Assembly (NCBI GenBank): GCA_905221605.1 | Contig: CAJNDS010002067.1 | Location: 641,395 to 705,394, forward strand | Length of the DNA: 64,000 nt | Origin: Symbiodinium natans | Lineage: Eukaryota > Sar > Dinophyceae > Suessiales > Symbiodiniaceae | Direction: 5' to 3' | Shown here: positions 36,606-47,664 of the stretch, piece by piece | Position numbering within the stretch: position 1 is the first letter of the stretch | Layout: each line of letters begins with the position of its first letter | Notes under the pieces: model-generated | Databases searched by the model: none | What the model saw: the letters and a program-made list of their open reading frames with translations, nothing else | Told to the model about the DNA's origin: nothing | Translations under genes and position numbers: made by a program

Positions 36606-37375
36606 TCAGGTGAAAAAAAAGCGCGAGATCCTGCAGCTTCATCTCGGAATCTTCATTTCGCAGCAAGTGGGCTGTGCAAAACCCTGAGCTGTGTCAGGCA
36701 GCTGCTGATTTTCGACGGGGTCGACTTCGTCCAGCGCGAGATGAAGGCCAGGAGATGCCAGGAGCTGCTCGGAGACCGGGATGGTACACAATGGGTACAC
36801 CAATTGGTACACCTGGAATTGCTTGGAATGGCATGCAATCAGAGACATGCAGGCGACAGCCAGTCTCGGCGTCGGCCTCGCATCATCGTGTCAGTGTCAT
36901 TTCCTGCTGTGTTTACTTCCTGGGTCAAAGAACCAAGGGGCGCATGGCCAGCACCTGGGCAGAAGTTTACATCCGTTTTGTCACAAGGTTTGTCATGGTT
37001 ACTGTGCCACCCTCTTTGAAAACAGGCCCGTGCAACAAGCATGGGACCATCGCGCCCAGTTCCAATGGGAATTCCTCATTTCATGGACCCGCTGATGACG
37101 CAACCTTAGAGAGGGAGGGCAAACGAGAGGCAGTGTGGAAGGAAAGTGGAGGGAGTTGTTGGAAGCCTGGTGCCGTTTGGCCCCAATGGCCCAATGTTGT
37201 TATAGTGCCCGCAGATGTCAGGATGGGACATCCGACCATCATGACGGTGCCACTCATGCCGCCGGAGATCATGCATGGGTCCCTGCTTGTGCCTTGCGAT
37301 GTAGTCCTGCCACATGTTCACCTTCACGCTGCAACAGCATGCTGGTCATAGGCCTTCGCAGCACTATCACCCCAT
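36606..37375. other. Unassigned intergenic region
   Basis: ORF 36674-37351 (+) has no recognisable family. It may hold the first exons of the charged-protein gene that follows. Confidence 0.3.
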
Positions 37376-37949
37376 GGCCATGATAGTGGACCCTGCAATG
37401 ATGATGCACAAGCTCAAAGACAAGCACGAGAAGAAGAGCAAGAAGGATCGCAAGGAGGCCCTTCGCCTTACATCAGACTTGCCGAAGTTAGCCTTAGCTA
37501 CAGCAGTCAATTGCGGGCAGCATGGGGTAGCCGTCGTCAGGAACACGATCGTGAGAGGGAGAAGCAGAAACGAAAGGCCCCAAGAGAGAGCATGTTGCTT
37601 TGTATCACTTTTGTATCCAGAGCATATTGGCGCATATTCAAGTTCGTGCATACAAGGGCATATAAGCGAATATTAATTAGCGTTGCCTTGCTCGTGCGCT
37701 GCCCAGACAGGCCAGACCTGCAGAGAAGGCTCCGGATGTGCCGAGTTCAAGACAGAAGTCAAAGGAAGCTTTCGATAGAATGCATACGGCAACATGTGTA
37801 TCTCGCAGCCCGCGCGTTTATCGCATGCAGTTCCGGAGTCCATTGCAGTTCATGAAATTTTGAAGGAGAAGCGTGGGCCGAAGGAGAAAGCTGTCAAGCA
37901 CAAGGCTCCGTCATTCCGAGCTGAGAAGCCAGTTTACTCTCGCACTTAA
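37376..37949 (+). CDS. Lys/Arg/Glu-rich protein gene, several small exons
   Basis: Four open stretches with the same charged composition follow each other on the + strand. ~37376-37470 reads VDPAMMMHKLKDKHEKKSKK then DRKEALRL. ~37505-37590 reads LRAAWGSRRQEHDREREKQK then RKAPRES. ~37712-37785 reads ARPAEKAPDVPSSRQKSKEA. ~37849-37949 reads HEILKEKRGPKEKAVKHKAP and ends KPVYSRT before TAA at 37947-37949. The composition is typical of nuclear RNA-processing or ribosome-assembly proteins (DREREK-type repeats), but no domain is identified. Exact splice sites and the 5' end are not determined. Confidence 0.45.
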
Positions 37950-38786
37950 TCGATGTGGCATCCGGGATGCCTCGAGCAAAACCAAGAAAGGGTTGAAAAT
38001 GCCTCAAACAATCTTGCCTGTCGGTCGTAGAATGTCCTAGATCAGGAAGAACAGATCCTCTGCCGTGTTGGGGGGGAGGGGTTAACCAATAGGTACCCTC
38101 ATTACGCTGGCCCTTTTTGCTTCGCGCTTTGGTCCTTTTGTTGGGTTGGGTATTTCCTACTGGGAAAGAGAGGTTTTCCTACGAAGACAGGATGATGAAA
38201 TCAGATTAAGCAAGAAAGAAAAGAACCAACGAACGCAAGACAGGCCGAAAGAAAAGAATGAAGGAAACGCGCAACGAAAGAGAACTGAACGAAGTAAATA
38301 TGCAAACATAAAGAAATAGCAATAGAAAGAACACAGAGAAAGGAAAAAAGACAAAGAACGAACGAACGAACGAGCGAACAGAACAGACAAAAAGGAACCA
38401 TAAAGCGTCAACGAAAGACATATATAGATATATATATATATATATAATGAAAGCAACAACTGCAGGAACAGACGTTACGCAACAAGTGGCACCTTTGCTT
38501 GTTAAGCTGAAAGCGCAGTATCATGCTACAGCACCGACATCTCAGCATACAGTGTGAGGACAAGAATGTGAACGAGGAGAAGGCCGGAGCTGAGAGAGTG
38601 TTGCAACAGGAGCTGCAAGTAATCGGGCACAGACACCCACATATCATACATACCACACATGGTCCGTTCTCAAAATCATGGTCCCTTGTTGTACCCTGAA
38701 TAATAGGCCGTCTCATAACAGGAACCCCAAAAGGGACCCGAATTCAGGGAAGTGACCATGTGTTCGTCTTGCCATTCTTTTTCAGC
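37950..38786. other. Unassigned region
   Basis: AT-rich and A-rich DNA with GAAC tetramers at 38350-38375. The Leu/Phe/Ser-rich minus-strand ORFs at 38157-38459 are composition artefacts of A-rich DNA. Confidence 0.3.
38423..38446. repeat. (TA)n microsatellite
   Basis: TA and TAGA units. Confidence 0.8.
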
Positions 38787-38790
38787 TCAG

Positions 38791-38835
38791 GCCCCAGCCA
38801 GAAAGGAACGGAAGGTAGATGAGGAGGATCTGTGA
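38791..38835 (+). CDS. Possible terminal exon (charged C-terminus)
   Basis: A pyrimidine tract and CAG precede an open stretch reading PARKERKVDEEDL, ended by TGA at 38833-38835. The short charged C-terminus suggests an alternative or true last exon for the charged-protein gene at 37.4-37.9 kb. This is inference from composition and position. Confidence 0.3.
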   Translation, partial: APARKERKVDEEDL

Positions 38836-39101
38836 CTTCGTAGTCAAAACAGTCGCCTGCCTCATTTGTTATGGGTTGTCGTCGCTCATCATGTCCACAC
38901 CATGGCTAGCCATGGGCTTGAAGTTTGCCGCAAGACATGGCATCACTGGTATCACTGTACCTTGCTGCCGCTCTGTTCCAGGCCTGGTTAAGATAGGATT
39001 CGACATGCAACGATGGCCTCAGTTCTCGTCGGCCCTCTGCCGGGCCTAGCTAGGCGCAACGACTCACGCAAAGGGCCAAGTTCAGCCTCAAACAAGGTAG
39101 G

Positions 39102-39123
39102 TGTGTGTGTGTGTGTGTGTGTC
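39102..39123. repeat. (GT)n microsatellite
   Basis: About 11 GT units. Confidence 0.85.
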
Positions 39124-39343
39124 GCGCACGGCAAGGTGCTGTTGTAACAGCACTTCAACAGCATGAGGCATACACAACTGAGCGTATGCTGAACGTTTAC
39201 TAGTGGCAGAGGGCAGTCCGGATGTCGGAAGCCACTACGCAGCTGACCGTGCATCCAGCGACTTGCCTGTTGGGTTCTGTTGCCAGCTTTTTTTGCCAGC
39301 CCTGTCAGAAAAGGCATGACACGACCTTTGCCGGACTTCATGC

Positions 39344-39619
39344 TTGGGAGCACAGCATCTTAAGCAAACATGTCATGGCAGAAGCGTGTCTTTCGGAGAT
39401 TCCAAGGAGTCTGTCCAAGAGTCTTCCAACAAGGTGCTGGCCATCGTCCTAGGCTTTTGCTCGTCACGAGCCACAGACATCGTGACCATCATAGGCAATG
39501 TTGGGATTGCCACAACTCAGGTTTTGAACACACTAGAAGACAATGACCGAGTGGGGGAGACAAAGCGCTTCTTGTTGCGAAATGGTCATGTCGACATCTG
39601 TGAGGAGCCAGAAGCTTAG
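39344..39619 (+). CDS. Possible exon(s) of an unrecognised gene
   Basis: One frame is open and protein-like in its second half (VTIIGNVGIATTQVLNTLED then NDRVGETKRFLLRNGHVDIC), ending EEPEA and TAG. It may be an upstream exon of the methyltransferase gene beginning 420 bp downstream, or a separate gene. No family recognised. Confidence 0.3.
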   Translation: MGAQHLKQTCHGRSVSFGDSKESVQESSNKVLAIVLGFCSSRATDIVTIIGNVGIATTQVLNTLEDNDRVGETKRFLLRNGHVDICEEPEA

Positions 39620-40041
39620 AAGTTTGGATTTGGAAACGCCTACGCTCTCCCCCTGCCATCACGAAAGGCTTCGCTCATCCTCCGACGATTTGCCGCGGTG
39701 TCCTCAGGGCATCCACTGGTGACTGGAAATAGGCTGACCCAGCAAGGAGTAGAATGTCAGGCTGGAGGGAGCCGATGTTGCGAGCCTACCGTATTCTGTG
39801 TGCGCAGGGCAACTTTTGGATCGTTCGCTGAAGTTGGGACCTTGCAAGATCTTGCAAGCGGCCCAAGCAGGTACAGCAACACGCTGTGGGATGGCTCGCT
39901 ACTTCTTGCATCATTTCTGCGCTCTCAGCCTTTTTGCCAAGTTTGCTCAGCGAGCGAGTGCCTTCTGTGTGCCTTTCAGTGATATGTTCGGCTTGCCGCA
40001 AGCCAGATCTTGCTACCCAGCCAGTTTGAGCCTGTCTTTAG

Positions 40042-40800
40042 GCCATGGCGCGTGTGTGGGCAGCGTGTTCTGGAAATTGGCGCTGGATTGGGCAGAGCCC
40101 TGTGCAGATCTGTGCATCACATTTGCCTCTGTGCAGCCGTCACTTCAGTGTGCAATGCTGGTGCAATTTAAACAATGCGAATGTTTCAGGGTCAATGCAA
40201 GGTTTACCATCCATCGTTGCTGCTTCGCTGGGAGGGCACGTCGTGGCGACAGACTGGGCCTCCAAACGAACCACACTGTCGCGGCTTTGCACGCTGATGC
40301 CACAAGGAGCAGTCGCCATTGGACTTGCTGCAACGGGAGGTTCGTGCCATCCTCTGACCTCGAGGATAGTGGCCGTGCCAGTGGTGTAAGGCTGCACGAA
40401 CAGTCGCTAACACTAACAGGAGTGAAATTGTAATGGACGTGAGTTTCGCAGCACTGTCCGAGGTCGGAACAGGGAAGTCGTTGACGCCGCAAGGGGTTCC
40501 ATCGATGTTCAGGAGTTGGACTGGGCACAGCGCTTACAACTGCACAATGAAGGCTGAGAGAGGCGCACAAACATGCAAAAGACAGCAAAAGACCAGCCAA
40601 TGTACTAAAAAAAATGAGTTCCAGCTCAGGCTCAGCACCCGGAGGCCATCATGCAACGAGCCTTGCCGCTTTAAATGTTCAGCACTGTATGTCCAATGCC
40701 TTGCCTAACGAAGTACTGAGAAAATGATTGTTCAATCCTGGGATATTTGTGAGGTCTTGGGTCCTTTGATGTGGTCCTGGGGTGTGACATTCTGGCTGGC
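40042..40800 (+). CDS. METTL21/FAM86-type protein methyltransferase (Methyltransf_16 family), multi-exon
   Basis: Four fragments match the family in order. 40042-40091 reads PWRVCGQRVLEIGAGLG (SAM-binding motif I). It joins through a GC donor at 40092 and an AG at 40201 to 40202-~40270, reading LPSIVAASLGGHVVATDW (post-I motif with the acidic residue that holds the ribose of SAM). ~40446-40530 reads REVVDAARGSIDVQELDW, the conserved LDW segment. ~40755-40800 reads GSFDVVLGCDIL, the motif equivalent to FDVVLGADVIY. The join at 40091/40202 makes an unbroken IGAGLGLPSIVAASLGGHVV. Family members methylate lysines of chaperones and translation factors in the cytosol. The Cys in GCD replaces the usual Ala. 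The ends of the gene are not found: upstream exons before 40042 and a C-terminal exon after 40800 are expected. Confidence 0.6.
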
Positions 40801-43890
<3,090 letters not shown>

Positions 43891-44065
43891 CAGCCTTTCT
43901 ACTGTTAAAACCTAGGTTTCGCGCATATTCCATGCTCCAGTCCTCCTTGCCTTTTTCTTGTTGTTCAATGTACTTTCGAAGTACACCTTGCGAGTTTGGG
44001 TTTGGGGATGCTAAACTAAAACATTGGTATTTACGACACTTCGTGGCTTCGTTGCGTGCGAGCGG

Positions 44066-44165
44066 CCAGAGCGTCCATGTCCGCACGATGATAACGTCCG
44101 TGTTACCAGAGCATCCATGTGCGCACGATGATAACGCCCGTGTTACCAGAGCATCCATGTCCGCT
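44066..44165. repeat. 40-bp minisatellite, ~2.5 copies (reverse orientation)
   Basis: Copies of GATGATAACGTCCGTGTTAC with CAGAGCATCCATGTCCGCAC. These are the reverse complement of the larger array at 45461-45749. Confidence 0.85.
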
Positions 44166-44318
44166 TGAGCCCAGCACTCAAATCCGCTCAGTGTCTTCCG
44201 GCTCAGAAAGACAAGGTAAAGGGAACTCTGCCAAGCACCTGCCACAAGCTGAAAACACTGTGAAATGCATGGTTTTCGTAACTTCCTGTGCAACCAACAC
44301 ACCGTCGCGCCCAGCGCG

Positions 44319-44642
<324 letters not shown>

Positions 44643-44805
44643 GCTAGCGCGCCCCCAGGCGCCTGGTCTGACTGCACGTGTCAAGACTCGAATTGCATGG
44701 TATTTACAATGGATTCGTGGTTTCGTCTCAAAAAGCAGAAAAGGCCATTTTTAGGACCAGTACTGTTGGCAAGGAGAAAGGCAGGATTTGGTATGAACGG
44801 CTTGT

Positions 44806-45092
44806 CTCTTGGCTTTGGCAGTGAAGTTTAGAGTTAAGGGTGTCTCATGGCCCTGGCAGTGAAGTTCAGGGTTAAGGGGAGATGCTTTGCTTGCTTGTCT
44901 CATGGGCCTGGCAGTGAAGTTTAGGTTAAGGGGAGCTGCTTTGCTTGCTTGTCTCATGTTCCGGGCAGTGAAGTTGAGGGTTAAAGGAGAGATGCTTTGT
45001 TTGCTTGTCTCATGGCCCTGGCAGTGACGTTTAAGGTTCAGGGGAGATGCTTTGATTGCCTGTTTCATGGCTCTGGCAGTGACGTTTCGGGA
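44806..45092. repeat. ~55-58-bp minisatellite, about five copies
   Basis: Repeating unit contains CATGGCCCTGGCAGTGAAGT, then AGGGTTAAGGGGAGATGC and TTTGCTTGCTTGTCT. The first copy is shorter. Confidence 0.85.
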
Positions 45093-45156
45093 TGTTTTAT
45101 TCTCTGCTTGTCGCTTGGCCCCTTCTGGGAAGGAGAGAGGCAGGATGTGGCATGGG

Positions 45157-45221
45157 TACCCCAAGCCTAAATCCTAAACCCGAAACCCTAAACCGTAAAC
45201 CCCAAACCCTAAACCCTAAAC
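45157..45221. repeat. Interstitial (CCCTAAA)n telomere-like repeat
   Basis: About eight degenerate CCCTAAA/CCGTAAA/CCCCAAA units. Matches the plant-type TTTAGGG telomere repeat on the other strand. Confidence 0.7.
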
Positions 45222-45460
45222 ATGCAAGTTGGGCTGAAGGGAAGAAGCACTGATTTCCTCACGCAGTCTGCACCTTGAGCACTCCAAGTACTGCTTTGAG
45301 CAGACACTGGGGGCTATCCCCTGTGACGGACTGCCGGAAAACCCAGTGACGCACCCTGCGCTTAATGAAGGAGGATGCTGTCCTGCACCCAAGCTTGACG
45401 CGAGCAGCACGGTTTGCACGTCTGTTGACAAGAAGCTTCAAAAATCCCCATGCTGCAGCG

Positions 45461-45749
45461 TATGGATGCTCTGGTAACATGGACGTTATCATCGTGCAGA
45501 CATGGATGCTCTGGTAACACGGACGTTATCATCGTGCGGACATGTCTGGTAACACGGACATTATCATCGTGCGGACATGGATGCTCTGGTAACACGGACG
45601 TTGTCATGGTGCGGACATGGATGCTCTGGTAACACGGACGTTATAATCGTGCGGACATGGATGATCTGGTAAAACGGACGTTATCATCGTGCAGACATGA
45701 ATGCGCTGGTTCATGGACGATATCATCGTGTGGACATGGATGCTCTGCC
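45461..45749. repeat. 40-bp minisatellite, about seven copies
   Basis: Unit GTGCGGACATGGATGCTCTG then GTAACACGGACGTTATCATC, with one shortened copy near 45540 and diverged copies at the 3' end. The array ends ~40 bp before the retrotransposon target site. Confidence 0.9.
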
Positions 45750-45789
45750 ATTCGAACGCCAGGAAGCCCGGAAGTGTGCACGCATGCTT

Positions 45790-45794
45790 CGAAT
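45790..45794 (+). repeat. 5-bp target-site duplication, left copy (CGAAT)
   Basis: CGAAT directly before the 5' LTR; identical to 60669-60673 directly after the 3' LTR. Five bp is the usual duplication size for copia integrases. The next base (T) is shared, so a 6-bp reading CGAATT is also possible. Confidence 0.85.
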
Positions 45795-45901
45795 TGTTGT
45801 TACAGAAAGACATTTCATTACTTACCGTTGTTCGCTCACGGCTCAAGAAAAAGGCGTGTGCACGTTTCCCTAAATATTGGGGCTGTCTGCTGGTAACAAT
45901 A
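45795..45901 (+). repeat. 5' LTR, 107 bp
   Basis: Starts TGTTGTTAC and ends GTAACAATA, giving near-perfect short terminal inverted repeats. The end is TA rather than the usual CA; if read as TG...CA it would be 3 bp shorter. Contains TAAATATTGG (45871-45880), the only AT-rich promoter-like word. Very short for an LTR, where a few hundred bp is usual. Confidence 0.92.
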
Positions 45902-45916
45902 GGTTATCAGCCGTAG
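45902..45916 (+). promoter_or_regulatory. Possible primer-binding site
   Basis: The sequence directly after the 5' LTR is GGTTATCAGCCGTAG. GGTTATCAG resembles the TGGTATCAG core of copia primer sites that pair with initiator tRNA-Met, but has an inserted T. The match is imperfect, and a different or internally cut tRNA is possible. Confidence 0.35.
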
Positions 45917-45939
45917 TACCACGCTAGTTTGACCACTCT

Positions 45940-47664
45940 GTGATGACGGACCAAGCTCCGCTAGGTCCTGCAGGCATACCAGTCCCGGACGACGGAGCGA
46001 GCAACCTGAGCATGTCCTTTGATGGTAATGCTCCAGGTGAGGACGCCGCTCCCCGGGAGGGTGAGCTCCCGTTGACCACAACCGCACTAAGGCTACATGA
46101 CCATAGGCTCTTTCAGAAGGGTGCAGTTTCCGAGGCCGGTGTCACCACCGGTGCCTCGAGCCGTCAGACTGCGTCCGCGCCTTGGCAGGTTGTGTCCCCT
46201 AGTGCTAGACAACCACCGGCCAGCCTTCCGATAGCAGCCGGAGGAAGCTCATCCCAAGATATTAGTCCGTCAGCCCAGAGTCTTTTCCCACCGACCTCCT
46301 CGACTATGAACAGTTTGACAATCGGCGATCAGCGAATCCTGCAGAATCAAGCAAACATTAGCAATGTGTTTGTTCAGAACGACAGGTCGCCGTTACTCGA
46401 GCAAATAGCTGAACATCGCCACAATCAGATCATTGGTCAGATCGCAAACAATTTTCAGGAGCAACTCCAAGCAATGGGTATGAATGTCATGTCGGGAGTG
46501 TCACAACTCAGAGTTGAACTTGCTCAGGCCGAAACCAGATTAGGTAGTGAGGAGACACAGGCCAGACAGAGATTGGCAACAGGTCAGTCGCAGCTTGACT
46601 CGCAGGCCAATGAGATCAACGTGGCACGAGGTGAAGCTCAAGCTTTGGCCCAAAGACTAAGCGCTGCTGAGAGCCACGCTGACGCTACCTACGCTAGGTT
46701 GCGTGATCAACTTCACCAAACGGAAGCTAAGGCCGTCAGCAACGCGGATCTCCTCAATGCTGAAATGGACAGTGCCCGTGTCGCCGCTGCTCAGGCAACA
46801 CATGCAGTTCAGGCGACATCTGAGGTTGAGATTTCACGCTTGACTGCTGAAGTTAGGGATTTCAGGGTGATGATGAGTCACGAGTCAGAGAAGAGAAAGA
46901 TGGCTGAAAAGGAGAATGCTGAACTGAAATCGCAGCTAAACCAGGCCATCGCGGCTCTGCAGGCTCATGCAAGCGCAACGGGGTCCGCCCCATCTGCGCC
47001 ACCGGGTCTGATCCCTACCTATCCCATCAATACTCCGCCTCAGGACGCCAAAGGGTCAAGGCCCCGACGCCACCCTGACGGGGGAGGCCCTGATGGAGAT
47101 GATGACGGCAGCGATGATGATGACTCGAGCAGCAGTCATAAGAAGAAAAAGAGCAAGAAGAAAGACAAGAAAAACAAGAAGAGGGATTCCAGTTCCTCTT
47201 CTGATCTCTCGCCCAAGCAGCTCAAGGCAATCATCAAGCAACTTGCCAAAGGAAAGACTAACGAGAAGGAGGAAGTTGATGAGGATGTAAACAAGACCAA
47301 ATCCAAGGAGGCCGAGAAGATCCTGTTCCCCAAGTTCCCGACACCTGAACAGTACAGGAACTGGCGAATTAGGGTTCGTGAAGCTGTAGTTGCAGCGTCC
47401 AATAAGCCGGATGAAGCTTTTGAATGGCTTTCGAAGGTATGGGACAAGGACTCTAAGGAAGAAGAGTTAAGGGACACAGGTGGCTTCTCTACTCTCGATG
47501 CCAAGGTCTTGTCGGCAGTGACAAATGTCCTTGAAGGTGACTTCGCGCGCCAAATGGACACCCTCAAGGAGAGGGAGGCTCACGCCGGGAGGCTAGTGAG
47601 GGGTAGACAAATCCTTTTTCTCCTTCATCAGCACTACAAACATCCTACACAATTCCGTGTATGA
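45940..47664 (+). CDS. Retrotransposon ORF1: Gag N-terminal part
   Basis: 574 codons; ATG 38 bases after the 5' LTR. Residues 1-150 are Ser/Pro/Ala-rich and probably disordered. Residues ~190-340 are a long Gln/Ala/Glu coiled coil (QARQRLATGQSQLDSQANEI). Residues ~398-418 are a Lys-rich basic patch followed by serines. Residues ~462-574 match the start of a copia-type Gag domain (KFPTPEQYRNWRIRVREAV, then GRQILFLLHQHYKH). The ORF ends TTCCGTGTATGA in the middle of that domain, and the domain continues in the +1 frame as ORF2. ORF1 would build the particle and bind RNA through the basic patch. Gag is therefore made either by ribosomal +1 frameshifting or is broken by a 1-base indel. Confidence 0.88.
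   Translation: MMTDQAPLGPAGIPVPDDGASNLSMSFDGNAPGEDAAPREGELPLTTTALRLHDHRLFQKGAVSEAGVTTGASSRQTASAPWQVVSPSARQPPASLPIAAGGSSSQDISPSAQSLFPPTSSTMNSLTIGDQRILQNQANISNVFVQNDRSPLLEQIAEHRHNQIIGQIANNFQEQLQAMGMNVMSGVSQLRVELAQAETRLGSEETQARQRLATGQSQLDSQANEINVARGEAQALAQRLSAAESHADATYARLRDQLHQTEAKAVSNADLLNAEMDSARVAAAQATHAVQATSEVEISRLTAEVRDFRVMMSHESEKRKMAEKENAELKSQLNQAIAALQAHASATGSAPSAPPGLIPTYPINTPPQDAKGSRPRRHPDGGGPDGDDDGSDDDDSSSSHKKKKSKKKDKKNKKRDSSSSSDLSPKQLKAIIKQLAKGKTNEKEEVDEDVNKTKSKEAEKILFPKFPTPEQYRNWRIRVREAVVAASNKPDEAFEWLSKVWDKDSKEEELRDTGGFSTLDAKVLSAVTNVLEGDFARQMDTLKEREAHAGRLVRGRQILFLLHQHYKHPTQFRV

Noticed and set aside
45825-45847. LTR sequence beginning CCGT and ending GGCTCAAG, like DinoSL ends
   Set aside because: The middle does not match and the length differs by two bases; only the outer words agree, which is too weak for a spliced-leader claim.
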